A stretch of 64,000 bases of DNA. Origin: a virus. A program made the position numbers and the translations under genes. The stretch lies in the IMG/VR virus record IMGVR_UViG_3300035698_014170, positions 23,341 through 87,340 of that record; one strand, 5' to 3'. Positions 24,799-34,323 of this stretch are shown piece by piece. The notes beneath the pieces are model-generated. The model searched no databases and was not told the origin of the DNA. It saw nothing but the letters and a program-made list of their open reading frames with translations. Each line of letters opens with the position of its first letter. The first letter of the stretch is position 1.

Positions 24799-26562
24799 AT
24801 GTCAAATGAATTAAATTATGTAAATTACGACTTCGACGATATAGTTGAGCAATTAGAAAATCGTCTTTTATTATCTGACGCATGGAAAGATACATACAAA
24901 TCTAGTACTGGACAGATGTTAATAGAATTATTAGGTTATGTATCTAATCTAACTTTGTATTACATTGAAAGAAGAGCAGAAGAGTCTTATATTGATACTG
25001 CTCAGAATAGAAGTAGTATAATTAATCTTGTTAAATTGTTAAACTATCAACCTAAAAGAGTTGTATCATCTACTGGCATACTTACTTTTTATCTAAGTGA
25101 AGCTAATGCCTATAATATATCTATTCCTAGATGGACAGAATGTCAGACAGCAGCAGGCATTAAATTTTTAACGTCTGAAGAAGCTACAATTATAAAAAAG
25201 GGAATATCAGTCGAAGTAAATGCAATTCAAGGCGAATTAGAAACTCTTTCCGCAACAGCTGATGGAACAGCAGATCAAGAATATTCAATCGAAGAAACAA
25301 CAGTTGAAGATTCTTCTAATAATGATTCTTTAATTGTAGTAGTAGACGGAGTTACTTGGACTAAAGTATCTTCATTTTTACGTAGTGAAAATACCTCTAC
25401 CCATTATAGAGTTATTACAAATCTAGACGATACCGTTACTATTAAATTTGGAAACGATGTTAAAGGAAAAGCTCCTGAGAATGGTTTGACTATTGCTATA
25501 ACATATGTATTAAGCAAAGGGTTAGACGGAAACATATATACTGATAATGCCGTTACTACAATAAACGTTGCTATTACCAATGCTAATTCGGACGCAGTAA
25601 CAAATATTAGCGTAAGTAACGATGCAACAATAGTTACGCCTACGTCTACTGTAACTAGATCTTTTTTAGGAGGAGATGATCGAGAATCTGCCGAAGAAAT
25701 AAGATATGAGGCTCCTAGAGTCTTTGCAACGGGAGATCGTGCTGTTACTAAAAATGATTTTATAGCAATCTTAGAAAATACAGCTGATATAGCAAACGTA
25801 AATGTTTGGGGCGAATTAGAAGAAGCTGAAGATGCAGGCGAAGATTCAGATTATGAGATGCTCAATAAAGTTAAAATGTGTATAATATTGGTGAATTGGC
25901 AAACAACTGAAGCCCCCTTCGAAGCAACGTTATCAGAAAATTTGTATGATCGATCAATGATGACAGTTAAGTACGAGTTTGTTGACCCTGTTATTCTAAA
26001 TGTAATTGTTAGCTTTTCGTCTATTGTAACAGCGTTAGGTTCGTCTTTAACAGACGTACAAAATACAGTAGAATCGACTTTAACCAACGAATTTGAATTA
26101 GGCGTTACAACTAAATTAGGTACAGCAATTAGATATAGTAACTTAGTTAGAGCAGTAGATGCATTAGACGATGTAGAATATCATACAATGACTTTAGAAA
26201 TTTATAAAGCGCTAGAAGCAGGATACGATTCTAATTACGATTACGGCGAAATACTTGACGCAGTAGAAATTAAAACTGAATCTGTAAAAATATATGTAGG
26301 AGATACTCTAATTGCAGTAGACGACGGAGTAGAAGGATTTACAGACGAATCTTCTGATTATTCCGTATCAGGTGATATCGATTATGATACAGGAGTAATA
26401 GGTATTGATATAGCCGAATCCGTAGGCAGTGAAGTAGTATCGGTCAGATACCGTCAAGATAACTCTGATAATAACAAAGATGGGGACATCATTACAGATC
26501 GTTTCGAAATATGTAAGCTTCACGACGTAGAAGTAAATTCAATTTCGATTATTGAAAGTTAA
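24799..26562 (+). CDS. Baseplate wedge protein gp6/gpJ-like
   Basis: 587 residues. N-terminal LLGYVSNLTLYYIERRAEESY is characteristic of the J-like baseplate family, as is the middle FLGGDDRESAEEIRYEAPRV with RAVTKNDF. It forms the iris-like ring with gp25 next to it. The C-terminus has an extra beta domain (YVGDTLIAVDDGVEGFTDES). Confidence 0.88.
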   Translation: MSNELNYVNYDFDDIVEQLENRLLLSDAWKDTYKSSTGQMLIELLGYVSNLTLYYIERRAEESYIDTAQNRSSIINLVKLLNYQPKRVVSSTGILTFYLSEANAYNISIPRWTECQTAAGIKFLTSEEATIIKKGISVEVNAIQGELETLSATADGTADQEYSIEETTVEDSSNNDSLIVVVDGVTWTKVSSFLRSENTSTHYRVITNLDDTVTIKFGNDVKGKAPENGLTIAITYVLSKGLDGNIYTDNAVTTINVAITNANSDAVTNISVSNDATIVTPTSTVTRSFLGGDDRESAEEIRYEAPRVFATGDRAVTKNDFIAILENTADIANVNVWGELEEAEDAGEDSDYEMLNKVKMCIILVNWQTTEAPFEATLSENLYDRSMMTVKYEFVDPVILNVIVSFSSIVTALGSSLTDVQNTVESTLTNEFELGVTTKLGTAIRYSNLVRAVDALDDVEYHTMTLEIYKALEAGYDSNYDYGEILDAVEIKTESVKIYVGDTLIAVDDGVEGFTDESSDYSVSGDIDYDTGVIGIDIAESVGSEVVSVRYRQDNSDNNKDGDIITDRFEICKLHDVEVNSISIIES

Positions 26563-26564
26563 AA

Positions 26565-28589
26565 ATGGGAAATAGTGTAAACCTTTTAAATCTTGTTCCT
26601 CAGAAGTTTAGAGATTCTCAGATACTTATAGCTTATCTATCTGCTATGGGCGACGAGCTTACTAATATGACTTTAGCTGATTTTGAAGCTGCTCAATACA
26701 CCCCTACAGCTGCAGCAGCTTTGATGGTTTCTAATCCAGATACTTTAAGCTATAACGTAGGCAATTGGTTTGATTTAATAGACGGCCTCGAAGATTTTTT
26801 TAATCCTAGAACAGTAGATATAAAATATTTAAGAAATTTAGCTGCTTTAATTGGTTTAAAATTATTACCAGAAGATACTACATCTGAAAGTATTTTAAGA
26901 GCTTCTGTTGTCGAAGCAATTGATTGGTATAAAATAAAAGGGACTTACGAATCATTAATTGTAATTGGTTTAATTAATCAAATTTCTTTTAATATTTGGG
27001 ATATGTATACCGATTCAACTTACAATACGTTTAATAAAGTGGAATGGTTTGTAGGAGCAGAAAACGAAAATCCTGCAAGTTATCCTTATCCTACGTATTT
27101 TAAATCTCCTCATTTTGGATTAGAAGTTATTTTAAACAAAGTGTACGATGCAAAGCCAGATTTAGGCGCTCCGAATGTTCATTTATGGTATCCTTCGTAT
27201 TGGACGAATATATTAAATTACGTTGAAAGAACCAGACCTGTACATACAGTGCCTCATTATATGTTATTTCTTAATCCTCAAACTAACGAAAACGGAGAAA
27301 TAGTTATAGTAGACGGCGATATTCAAACAAAAGCTACTTTGAATTGGGTTAGTGGCATACAATATTTCGACGAGAATATTACTACATATAATTTACCTTA
27401 TGGATATCCGTTGGATTCGTCTGACTTACCAGAAACGCCTATATTTAAAGATAATCAAGTTTACGGATACGGATTGTACGGCGGAAAAGTTACAGAAGCA
27501 GATTGGACTTGGGATGAAGGCGCTGATAGTGAAAGCGACGCAGAGTATAAATTAGATACGCCTTCAGGCATAACAACTGAGTTTATCGATACTTGGAAAT
27601 TAGGAACTGGAAGTAAAGGTAAAAATTTACCAGTAGATTTAAGCACAGATTTAGTTGCACAATACAAGTTAAATGACAATCTTGATACAAATGTTGTTTT
27701 AGACGATTCTGGTTATTCAAACAATGGTACAGTTGTAAATGACGGAAACAATTACGCATCTGAGCAATATAATGTGGACGGTAAAATAAACGGTTGTTTC
27801 GAGTTTGACGGAATAAACGATTACGTCGGAGTAGCTTCCAATGTAATACCTTCGTCAGGTGATTGGACAATTGCAGGTTGGGTTTACTGCGAAGGAAAAT
27901 TAGCAGGCACTACTGATGATTTTGGTACTGCCTTCGGCTCTGCTGCTTTACCAACAGATATAAAAGGCTGTATTGTCAGTACAAGTGCTGCAAACGGTTT
28001 ATATGTTACAATAGGAAACGGCACTTCGTCAGGTAGTTTCGGGTTACTTTCCGATATATCCACAACGAATAAACAGAAGTGGTATCATATTATTCTTACA
28101 TACGACGAATCTACAACTACGACAAGAGGGTATGTTAACAGCGAATTAGTAGACGAGTTAGTTCAGGAATACGCAGATTCAGGCGAAGGGGCTTTTAGAA
28201 TAGGACATTCTGTAAATTTGTATCCACTAACAACTTTTTGGTACGGTAAAGTAGACGATGTTAGGTCATATAGTAGAATAATAGATGCAGAAGATATTGC
28301 AACGCTGTATAATTCTGGTGACGGTACAGAGATGCAAAAATTTGATTTAGAAGATACTTCCCCTACTGAAGATACTTTAACTGCGTCAAATATTATAGTA
28401 ACATCTGAAGCTGTAACAATAGAATTTACTGTTCCAAAAACTACGATTTTATCAGGGGTATCTGAATTAGGTATATATACAGACGGCGGCGAAGCGACTG
28501 AAAAGTTAGTAGTAGCTAGTTTGTTTCCAGATATTTATAAATCTACAGACGCCGAATTAAGAGTACAAATAATAATAGAAAGAGAGTAA
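26565..28589 (+). CDS. Tail protein I-like baseplate protein fused to LamG domain
   Basis: 674 residues. Residues 1-235 resemble P2 gpI-type baseplate proteins (LVPQKFRDSQILIAYLSAMG, YLRNLAALIGLKLLPEDTTS, and VERTRPVHTVPHYML). Residues about 365-590 are a concanavalin-like LamG domain (LVAQYKLNDNLDTNVVLDDS, CFEFDGINDYVGV, WTIAGWVY, KWYHIILTYD, VDDVRSYSRI). The fusion places a putative sugar- or protein-binding domain on the baseplate. Final 70 residues beta-rich. Confidence 0.75.
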   Translation: MGNSVNLLNLVPQKFRDSQILIAYLSAMGDELTNMTLADFEAAQYTPTAAAALMVSNPDTLSYNVGNWFDLIDGLEDFFNPRTVDIKYLRNLAALIGLKLLPEDTTSESILRASVVEAIDWYKIKGTYESLIVIGLINQISFNIWDMYTDSTYNTFNKVEWFVGAENENPASYPYPTYFKSPHFGLEVILNKVYDAKPDLGAPNVHLWYPSYWTNILNYVERTRPVHTVPHYMLFLNPQTNENGEIVIVDGDIQTKATLNWVSGIQYFDENITTYNLPYGYPLDSSDLPETPIFKDNQVYGYGLYGGKVTEADWTWDEGADSESDAEYKLDTPSGITTEFIDTWKLGTGSKGKNLPVDLSTDLVAQYKLNDNLDTNVVLDDSGYSNNGTVVNDGNNYASEQYNVDGKINGCFEFDGINDYVGVASNVIPSSGDWTIAGWVYCEGKLAGTTDDFGTAFGSAALPTDIKGCIVSTSAANGLYVTIGNGTSSGSFGLLSDISTTNKQKWYHIILTYDESTTTTRGYVNSELVDELVQEYADSGEGAFRIGHSVNLYPLTTFWYGKVDDVRSYSRIIDAEDIATLYNSGDGTEMQKFDLEDTSPTEDTLTASNIIVTSEAVTIEFTVPKTTILSGVSELGIYTDGGEATEKLVVASLFPDIYKSTDAELRVQIIIERE

Positions 28590-28592
28590 ACT

Positions 28593-30050
28593 ATGGTAGA
28601 TTATCCAATTCCAGTTGATGGCGAAACAACTGAATGGGGAGATGATTTAAACAATCATCTAGCTGTAAATATTAATCCTGCAAATGGAAAAATAGAAAAT
28701 CTTCAATATGTTAAAGACCCCTGGCATGATGTGCGAGCGTATGGTGCAATAGGAGATGGCATTACGGATGATGCTACAGCAATAAAAGCGGCCATAGCTG
28801 CTGCCGTTACTGATGGAGGTGGTATTGTATTTTTTCCAGTAGGTACATATATTGTCAAATCTACGATTGACTTAAATTCAGATATTCATCTCGTTGGTGC
28901 AGGTAGAGATTCACTTATAAAGGCACACTCCGATTTAGCTGGATTTGTTTTTCAGTGTGTTGGTACTAATGCGGCAAAGAAATATAATATGTCAGTTGAA
29001 AGGCTACTGATTGATGGAGACGACCAAACGAATGTAACTGGCGGAATACTGTTAGAATACACTGTTCGTTCTATTATTAGAGATGTAAAAGTAGTAAATA
29101 TGGACAATGTTGCTGCAATAGGAATTAGTCTTGTTGGGGAAACGTGGAATAACATATTCGAAAGTTGTAATGTACAGCTTGGTAGTTCTGCTGCAACTGG
29201 ACCAGTAGGAGATACTGGATTTAAGGTTGTTGGTGGTAATCATACTAATATTACATGGATAAATTGCATGGCTCATTTATGTAATATTGGATTCGGCGTT
29301 GCAGACCAAGTTTCATATTCCGGAAATTTTATTTGGGACAATTGTACCGCAAATTGTGTTGCAAATTCAACACGAACTAATACTGGTATAGCCGGATTTA
29401 AGATAGGAAACTCATTAAACGGATGGGAAATTAGGTCTCCTCATATTGAATGGTGGGATGATGCTGGTGAGTACGGAATTATAATTGATGGAACTGCTCG
29501 TTCTGGAATCATACAGACTCCAAGTTTGTATGCGTGTGACACTGGTATTTATCTTAATGATTGCTCTGAAATATTTGTCAATCTTCCTAATTACAACGGG
29601 GCTACAAATGGATATAAAGCTATGGATATAACAGCTACTGCTAAACAAATTAGACTTGGTGGATTTACAAAATATACAACACCTGTAGACGAAGCAAGCA
29701 CTTATGCTACTGGTGCAACAATTATATTTGATGATAGTGCATATTTAGATGTTGTAACTTTTCCTGTATCTGACGCAACACCAGATATAGGGATAGGTAA
29801 TTTTTTCCAGACTGCTGATACAACGACAATTACAGATTTTGATAATGGTTGGGAAGGAAAAGTAATTACCGTCCTTTGTAAACATAGCTTGACGTTTGAT
29901 TTTACTACGGCCCAAGACGTAAACCATAATCTTAATGGCAGTTCGGCGGATATAACTGCCGACGCTGGCGATATATTGAAGTTTTTATGTGAAGACGGGT
30001 TGACGTGGCATTTAATATCTAATTTAGACGCAAGTGTAGATAATAACTAA
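28593..30050 (+). CDS. Tailspike or fibre with pectate-lyase-type beta-helix
   Basis: 485 residues. Short N-terminal anchor (MVDYPIPVDGETTEWGDDLN), then the beta-helix start DVRAYGAIGDGITDDATAI with GGGIVFFPVGTYIV, typical of phage tailspikes. Repeated short strands to about residue 390, then a C-terminal beta domain. Probably binds or cleaves host polysaccharide. GC use here is slightly higher than its neighbours, consistent with host-range gene exchange. Confidence 0.8.
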   Translation: MVDYPIPVDGETTEWGDDLNNHLAVNINPANGKIENLQYVKDPWHDVRAYGAIGDGITDDATAIKAAIAAAVTDGGGIVFFPVGTYIVKSTIDLNSDIHLVGAGRDSLIKAHSDLAGFVFQCVGTNAAKKYNMSVERLLIDGDDQTNVTGGILLEYTVRSIIRDVKVVNMDNVAAIGISLVGETWNNIFESCNVQLGSSAATGPVGDTGFKVVGGNHTNITWINCMAHLCNIGFGVADQVSYSGNFIWDNCTANCVANSTRTNTGIAGFKIGNSLNGWEIRSPHIEWWDDAGEYGIIIDGTARSGIIQTPSLYACDTGIYLNDCSEIFVNLPNYNGATNGYKAMDITATAKQIRLGGFTKYTTPVDEASTYATGATIIFDDSAYLDVVTFPVSDATPDIGIGNFFQTADTTTITDFDNGWEGKVITVLCKHSLTFDFTTAQDVNHNLNGSSADITADAGDILKFLCEDGLTWHLISNLDASVDNN

Positions 30051-30072
30051 ACGGAAATAATGGAGCGTAAAT

Positions 30073-30202
30073 ATGTCTGATATGGTAATTTATATTCCGG
30101 TTCACGGATATATTTGCTGAAATTATACAAAGTTGGTCGACATCCGATTATTGTCTTGATTTCAACTCGGACGGAATAGTTAATTTTATGGACTATGTAT
30201 AG
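30073..30202 (+). pseudogene. Dockerin-like fragment, frameshifted
   Basis: ATG at 30073 (GGAGCGTAAAT upstream) gives MSDMVIYIPVHG and TGA at 30118. Removing one G at 30106-30107 continues as DIFAEIIQSWSTSDYCLDFN then SDGIVNFMDYV-TAG. DxNxDGxVNxxD is the calcium loop of type I dockerin or EF-hand repeats. A single half-repeat only. Remnant or small Ca-binding peptide. Confidence 0.4.
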
Positions 30203-30210
30203 GTGGTACA

Positions 30211-30276
30211 ATGAAAAACAATTATTTACTTATAACAGACATTAAAAAATTAGATAAATTTAGGAAATTATTATGA
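30211..30276 (+). CDS. Possible 21-aa leader peptide
   Basis: MKNNYLLITDIKKLDKFRKL plus L, behind AGGTGGTACA, with ATGA overlap with the next gene. Could be a translational coupling peptide; short enough to be chance. Confidence 0.3.
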   Translation: MKNNYLLITDIKKLDKFRKLL

Positions 30277-31112
30277 GCACAGAATTAACAAATCAAACAG
30301 TAACTCTTCTTTATCTAACTCCGGCAGATAGCCATAGAGTAAATTTGAGATTTCAAGATATTAGACAAGTCGGAATATACTCTGGAATGTATTTAACAAA
30401 TCCGTCTGCTTCTAATGTATCGATATCTGCTGGCGTATGTGAAATATCTAATGGGGCTTATCAAGTTCGTGTCAAAACAACTTCAGAAACTTCAGGAATA
30501 GTCGGAACATCGGATCAATATATAGTTCTGCAATGGGATTATTCTGGAAACGAAGACGACGATGTTTTAATTGCTGATTGTGTAGTTACTCCAGGCGATA
30601 ACGATATTGTTGTAGGTAAAATAGTAGACACGGCCGGATCATTTTCTTTTGATTACGGAGATACTGCTCATCCACGTACTCAACCAAACACAATGGATTT
30701 ATTCTTAAAAGTAGAAGCTCCAGATTCGTCAGATCTTGTTAGTAGTCCAATGAAACCTAGAGTAAGAGCTGGAAGAATTCAAGCATCCTCTGAAACAATA
30801 GATATTGCAGACGGTCAAACAATTTCTGCGTTCTCTAAAGTTGCTGGAATAACGTATGGATTAGTATATGTAGACGATTCTGGAACTCTGCAGATTGTTA
30901 ATAACACTGTACATACTACTATTCCAGATTACGACGGAAAACGTGTATTAGCCGAAATAACTCTTCCAGATAATACTTCTGTAATTACTTCAGATATGAT
31001 TAAAGATGTTCGAAATTTTGTGTCGAATAGAACAGGATACGTATTAGAGGTTAGAGACAGTGATCCTATAGGCGGCGATTTATTTACTGGTAGAATTTGG
31101 ATGATTGTGTAA
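30273..31112 (+). CDS. Putative tail fibre or appendage protein
   Basis: 279 residues, beta-rich (LTNPSASNVSISAGVCEISN, QYIVLQWDYSGNEDDDVLIA). The style resembles phage structural proteins that anchor fibres; no catalytic motif. Between the spike gene and the next structural-like gene. Confidence 0.55.
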   Translation: MSTELTNQTVTLLYLTPADSHRVNLRFQDIRQVGIYSGMYLTNPSASNVSISAGVCEISNGAYQVRVKTTSETSGIVGTSDQYIVLQWDYSGNEDDDVLIADCVVTPGDNDIVVGKIVDTAGSFSFDYGDTAHPRTQPNTMDLFLKVEAPDSSDLVSSPMKPRVRAGRIQASSETIDIADGQTISAFSKVAGITYGLVYVDDSGTLQIVNNTVHTTIPDYDGKRVLAEITLPDNTSVITSDMIKDVRNFVSNRTGYVLEVRDSDPIGGDLFTGRIWMIV

Positions 31113-31113
31113 A

Positions 31114-31899
31114 ATGGCAAATATAAATAGTTTGATAACTAGTTTTACAGGTTATGATTATAATACTTACGATCGGTCTCAGCGGTATGAATCTAATGCC
31201 AATTGGTTTGGCGACGGTAGTGGAAATGGGTATAATGCACCTAGTGTACTTAAACTTACAGACGGACATACTCCTTTAGGAATAGGTACTACAAAATCTT
31301 CCATAGTAACAAGTCCTCGGAGTACTGAAAATTTTTGTTGGGCATGGGGAAATGGAAACGAATTTCGAATTAATGAATATTTTGAGTCTAATACATTCGA
31401 ATATCCTGCGGTTTTAGATAATGTGGAGATACAATACTCGGCATTCGGAGTAGTAAATAGAATGAGTTTAGAGTTTTCTGCTTTTGATAGCAAAACCGAA
31501 ACTTGGACTGATTTGGCAAAATTGAATATAGTAGATCCCAACACTTGGACAGCCCAACCTATCGTATCTAGTACGTTAACACTACAAGCAACGAATGTAA
31601 CAAAAGTTAGAATCTTTGTAGCAATAACGGGAAGAAGTAATGCAGGACCGCGTGCTATTTTTGATTTGGTAAACTTTAATGGGGCAATCATTGAAAATAG
31701 TAAAATAAGAGTATGTGACGGCGTAGAAAAATATAATTGGGCACAGCATCCTATGGGAGCAGATACTAGTTGTTTAAAATACTACGACGGAGATAATATC
31801 AGACACTTATATTTAGTGGATATAGGCGATGAAAGAGCAACACCTATAGTTGTAGAAACCTCTGAAGGTTTAAAGGCAATTGCTAGAGGACTTAATTAA
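31114..31899 (+). CDS. Putative virion appendage protein
   Basis: 261 residues from the ATG at 31114 (GGATGATTGTGTAAA upstream); an in-frame TTG at 31105 is less likely. Contains beta-sandwich-like SSIVTSPRSTENFCWAWGNG and NVTKVRIFVAITGRSNAGPR, typical of carbohydrate-binding or discoidin-like folds, but I cannot name a family. Last structural gene before the glycan cluster. Confidence 0.5.
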   Translation: MANINSLITSFTGYDYNTYDRSQRYESNANWFGDGSGNGYNAPSVLKLTDGHTPLGIGTTKSSIVTSPRSTENFCWAWGNGNEFRINEYFESNTFEYPAVLDNVEIQYSAFGVVNRMSLEFSAFDSKTETWTDLAKLNIVDPNTWTAQPIVSSTLTLQATNVTKVRIFVAITGRSNAGPRAIFDLVNFNGAIIENSKIRVCDGVEKYNWAQHPMGADTSCLKYYDGDNIRHLYLVDIGDERATPIVVETSEGLKAIARGLN

Positions 31900-31929
31900 A
31901 TTTACAATATTTTATAGAATCGGCGTAAT

Positions 31930-32913
31930 ATGGGATATACAACAAAACATAGTAGATTAAATAAAAGAGCAAAGCGAGTAATTCGATCAAATCGCGGAAC
32001 TTCTATAAATAACATACTTTCTGCTAATTCTTGGAAAGATCGACGTTGTTATATAATAGCTGGCGGTCCTTCTTTAAAAGATTTTGATTTTAGTAATATG
32101 AAAGACGAATTAACTATCGGAATCAATAAAGCTTTTACTAAGTATCCGTGTACTATTAATTACAGCATGGATCCTAAGTTCTATAAATACATCTCCGATC
32201 CTGGAATATCTGATTCGACTAGAGCTGAAATACATCGTCAATGGTTAGCTTATAAAGGTATTAAAGTATTTGTAGACAACAATTCTAAAAATGTATTATT
32301 TGATCCTTCTATATATTTAGTAAAAAAATTACATAAACCTACTGTTAGTTTCGATGTTGTAAAAGGAATATACAAAGGTACAAATAGTGGTGTCGGTGCT
32401 TTAATGTTAGCAATTGCATTAGGTGCTAATCCTATATATCTCGTAGGAGTAGATTTAAAAGTAGACGTTGCAGATAGAGCTACTCATTGGCATAGAGGAT
32501 ATCCCAAACAAAAAATAACTGACTTTGAACGCAATTTACTTAAATTTAAAGCAGACTTCGAATTGATCGCCCCAATTATCAAAGCAGCCGGAATAAAAGT
32601 GATTAATTTAAATTCTGATTCTGCGTTAGAATGTTTTCCTAAACAGGTTGTCGAAAATACTAGAAAAGTAGACACAGTTAGAGCTATTAATAAACGAACT
32701 GCTCTTTTAAAATCTGTAAATTATGATATACTGAAGTTAAGTAAGGAAATAATAACTTCGCCTAGTTTGATTGAAAAGAAAATCGAATTTGAAAAGAAAG
32801 AAAAAGAATTTATTTGTCCTATATGTAATAAATCTTTTACGACAGACTTAGGTTTAAAAATACACATAGGTCGAGTACACTCTGACGACATTGGAAATGG
32901 GAAAGAAAAGTAA
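31930..32913 (+). CDS. MAF/DUF115-like protein with C-terminal C2H2 zinc finger
   Basis: 327 residues. CYIIAGGPSLKDFDF, SMDPKFYKYI, GTNSGVGALMLAIALGANPI and YLVGVDLKV with a following THWHRGYP define a MAF-flagellin-glycosylation/DUF115-type Rossmann domain, first of three paralogs. Residues about 296-317 add a classical zinc finger (FICPICNKSFTTDLGLKIHI then GRVH: C-x2-C-x12-H-x4-H). The combination is unusual in phage. Role: probably sugar transfer or sugar-phosphate chemistry. The start has no strong ribosome-binding site. Confidence 0.65.
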   Translation: MGYTTKHSRLNKRAKRVIRSNRGTSINNILSANSWKDRRCYIIAGGPSLKDFDFSNMKDELTIGINKAFTKYPCTINYSMDPKFYKYISDPGISDSTRAEIHRQWLAYKGIKVFVDNNSKNVLFDPSIYLVKKLHKPTVSFDVVKGIYKGTNSGVGALMLAIALGANPIYLVGVDLKVDVADRATHWHRGYPKQKITDFERNLLKFKADFELIAPIIKAAGIKVINLNSDSALECFPKQVVENTRKVDTVRAINKRTALLKSVNYDILKLSKEIITSPSLIEKKIEFEKKEKEFICPICNKSFTTDLGLKIHIGRVHSDDIGNGKEK

Positions 32914-33574
32914 GTACATTTCAGAAATCTTTGCGTCCGATTATTTAAAAAATAAAAGATGTTTTTTATTAGCAGGCGGACCTTCACTTAAAGATTTTGA
33001 CTATTCACTTCTTCAAAATGAATTCACAATCGGAATCAATAAGACTTTTATGACTTATTCTCCTACCATCAATTATTCTATGGACTTAAAATTCTATAAT
33101 TATATCTCACAACCTGGGATAACACAAGAACAAAGAAAAGCACATAATAAATGGAACGGTTATGAAGGGATTAAAGTTCTTTTAAAACCGCTTAGAGATG
33201 AACCACTTGCAGAAGATATTTATTTAGTTCAAAATTTAAAAAAGAGATCTTTATGTTTAGATATAAAGCAAGGGATTTACTCTGCTAAAAACTCTGGCTT
33301 TGGTGCTTTAATGCTAGCAATAGCATTAGGATGTAAAGAAATTTATTTATTAGGTTATGACTTAAAACTTGATAATCGAACCACTCATTGGCATAAAGGT
33401 TATCCAAAACAAGAACCAGAAGTATATGAAAAGACTTTAAAGAAATTTATTAAGAGTTTTGAAGAATTCACAGATGTTATAAAAGATAACGGGATTAAGG
33501 TAGTTAATTTAAACGGATTTTCGGCTTTAAGTTGTTTTGAAAAGAAAGATATACGTTCAATTTTAAAGGTGTGA
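32897..33574 (+). CDS. MAF/DUF115-like protein, second paralog
   Basis: 225 residues from the ATG at 32897 (an in-frame TTG lies two codons earlier); overlaps the previous gene. Same motifs: CFLLAGGPSLKDFDYS, SMDLKFYNYISQPGI, AKNSGFGALMLAIALGCKEI, YLLGYDLKL and THWHKGYP. About half the residues match the first paralog and it lacks the zinc finger, so a tandem duplication. Confidence 0.65.
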   Translation: MGKKSKYISEIFASDYLKNKRCFLLAGGPSLKDFDYSLLQNEFTIGINKTFMTYSPTINYSMDLKFYNYISQPGITQEQRKAHNKWNGYEGIKVLLKPLRDEPLAEDIYLVQNLKKRSLCLDIKQGIYSAKNSGFGALMLAIALGCKEIYLLGYDLKLDNRTTHWHKGYPKQEPEVYEKTLKKFIKSFEEFTDVIKDNGIKVVNLNGFSALSCFEKKDIRSILKV

Positions 33575-33580
33575 TTATTT

Positions 33581-33658
33581 GGGGCTATAATTATACCCGT
33601 TACTGATTTAAACCCAGTACAAGGAGTGTTAGACCTCTTAAACAAACACTTAAAGGAT
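33581..33658 (+). repeat. TATAATTATA element, copy C
   Basis: GGGGCTATAATTATACCCGT, then a TTACTG/CAGTA hairpin, then GTACAAGGAGTGTTAGACCT and AAACAAACACTTAAAGGATG just before the ATG at 33664. AGTGTT can pair with AACACT. Forms the leader of the third MAF-like gene. Confidence 0.75.
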
Positions 33659-33663
33659 GTTAC

Positions 33664-34314
33664 ATGGAAAAAAAAGAAATGTATATAGTAGCAGGCGGAC
33701 CTTCTTTAAAAAACTTTGATTTTAATCGTTTAAAAAATCGTACCACTATCGTTGTCAATAAATCTATATTCGATGTCCCTAATTCAAATTATTTTATAAC
33801 AACCGATTATACGTTTTTAAAAAAAATTAAAAAACAAAAAGATCAATTCGATTCAATTGAGTGTACGAAAATATTTATAGCAGATCTTCATTATCCTTAC
33901 ATCAAAGAAAAAAACGGACGAATTACTGATACAAGAAGTAAATTAGTATACGAATTGCAAGACTTTGACGTTGTAATCAAATCTAAAAAAGTAGAGGGGA
34001 TTGGTTATAGGTACAACGAATTTCGAACCGGATTAAATTCTGGATACAGTGCATTACAATTAGCTGTACTATTAGGATATGAAAAAATATACTTATTAGG
34101 CGTAGATTTAACTAAACAAAACATTACTCATTATCATGGAGGATATGGTGAACCGGCAAAGAAATTTAATGCCAAGATAAATACTTATTTAAACTATTTT
34201 AAAAAAGGTTTAGAACAAATTAAACGCGATAAAATAACAGAAGTATTTTCTTGTAGTCCGAATAGTGCGTTGAACAGCACAATCGATTATGTAAATATCA
34301 ATACGTTAGTATAG
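33664..34314 (+). CDS. MAF/DUF115-like protein, third paralog
   Basis: 216 residues. MYIVAGGPSLKNFDFNRLKN, ITTDYTFLKKI, TGLNSGYSALQLAVLLGYEK, YLLGVDLTK and THYHGGYGEP match the other two but more distantly. The gene is separated from the second paralog by the structured element at 33581. Confidence 0.65.
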   Translation: MEKKEMYIVAGGPSLKNFDFNRLKNRTTIVVNKSIFDVPNSNYFITTDYTFLKKIKKQKDQFDSIECTKIFIADLHYPYIKEKNGRITDTRSKLVYELQDFDVVIKSKKVEGIGYRYNEFRTGLNSGYSALQLAVLLGYEKIYLLGVDLTKQNITHYHGGYGEPAKKFNAKINTYLNYFKKGLEQIKRDKITEVFSCSPNSALNSTIDYVNINTLV

Positions 34315-34323
34315 GAAAAGCAT

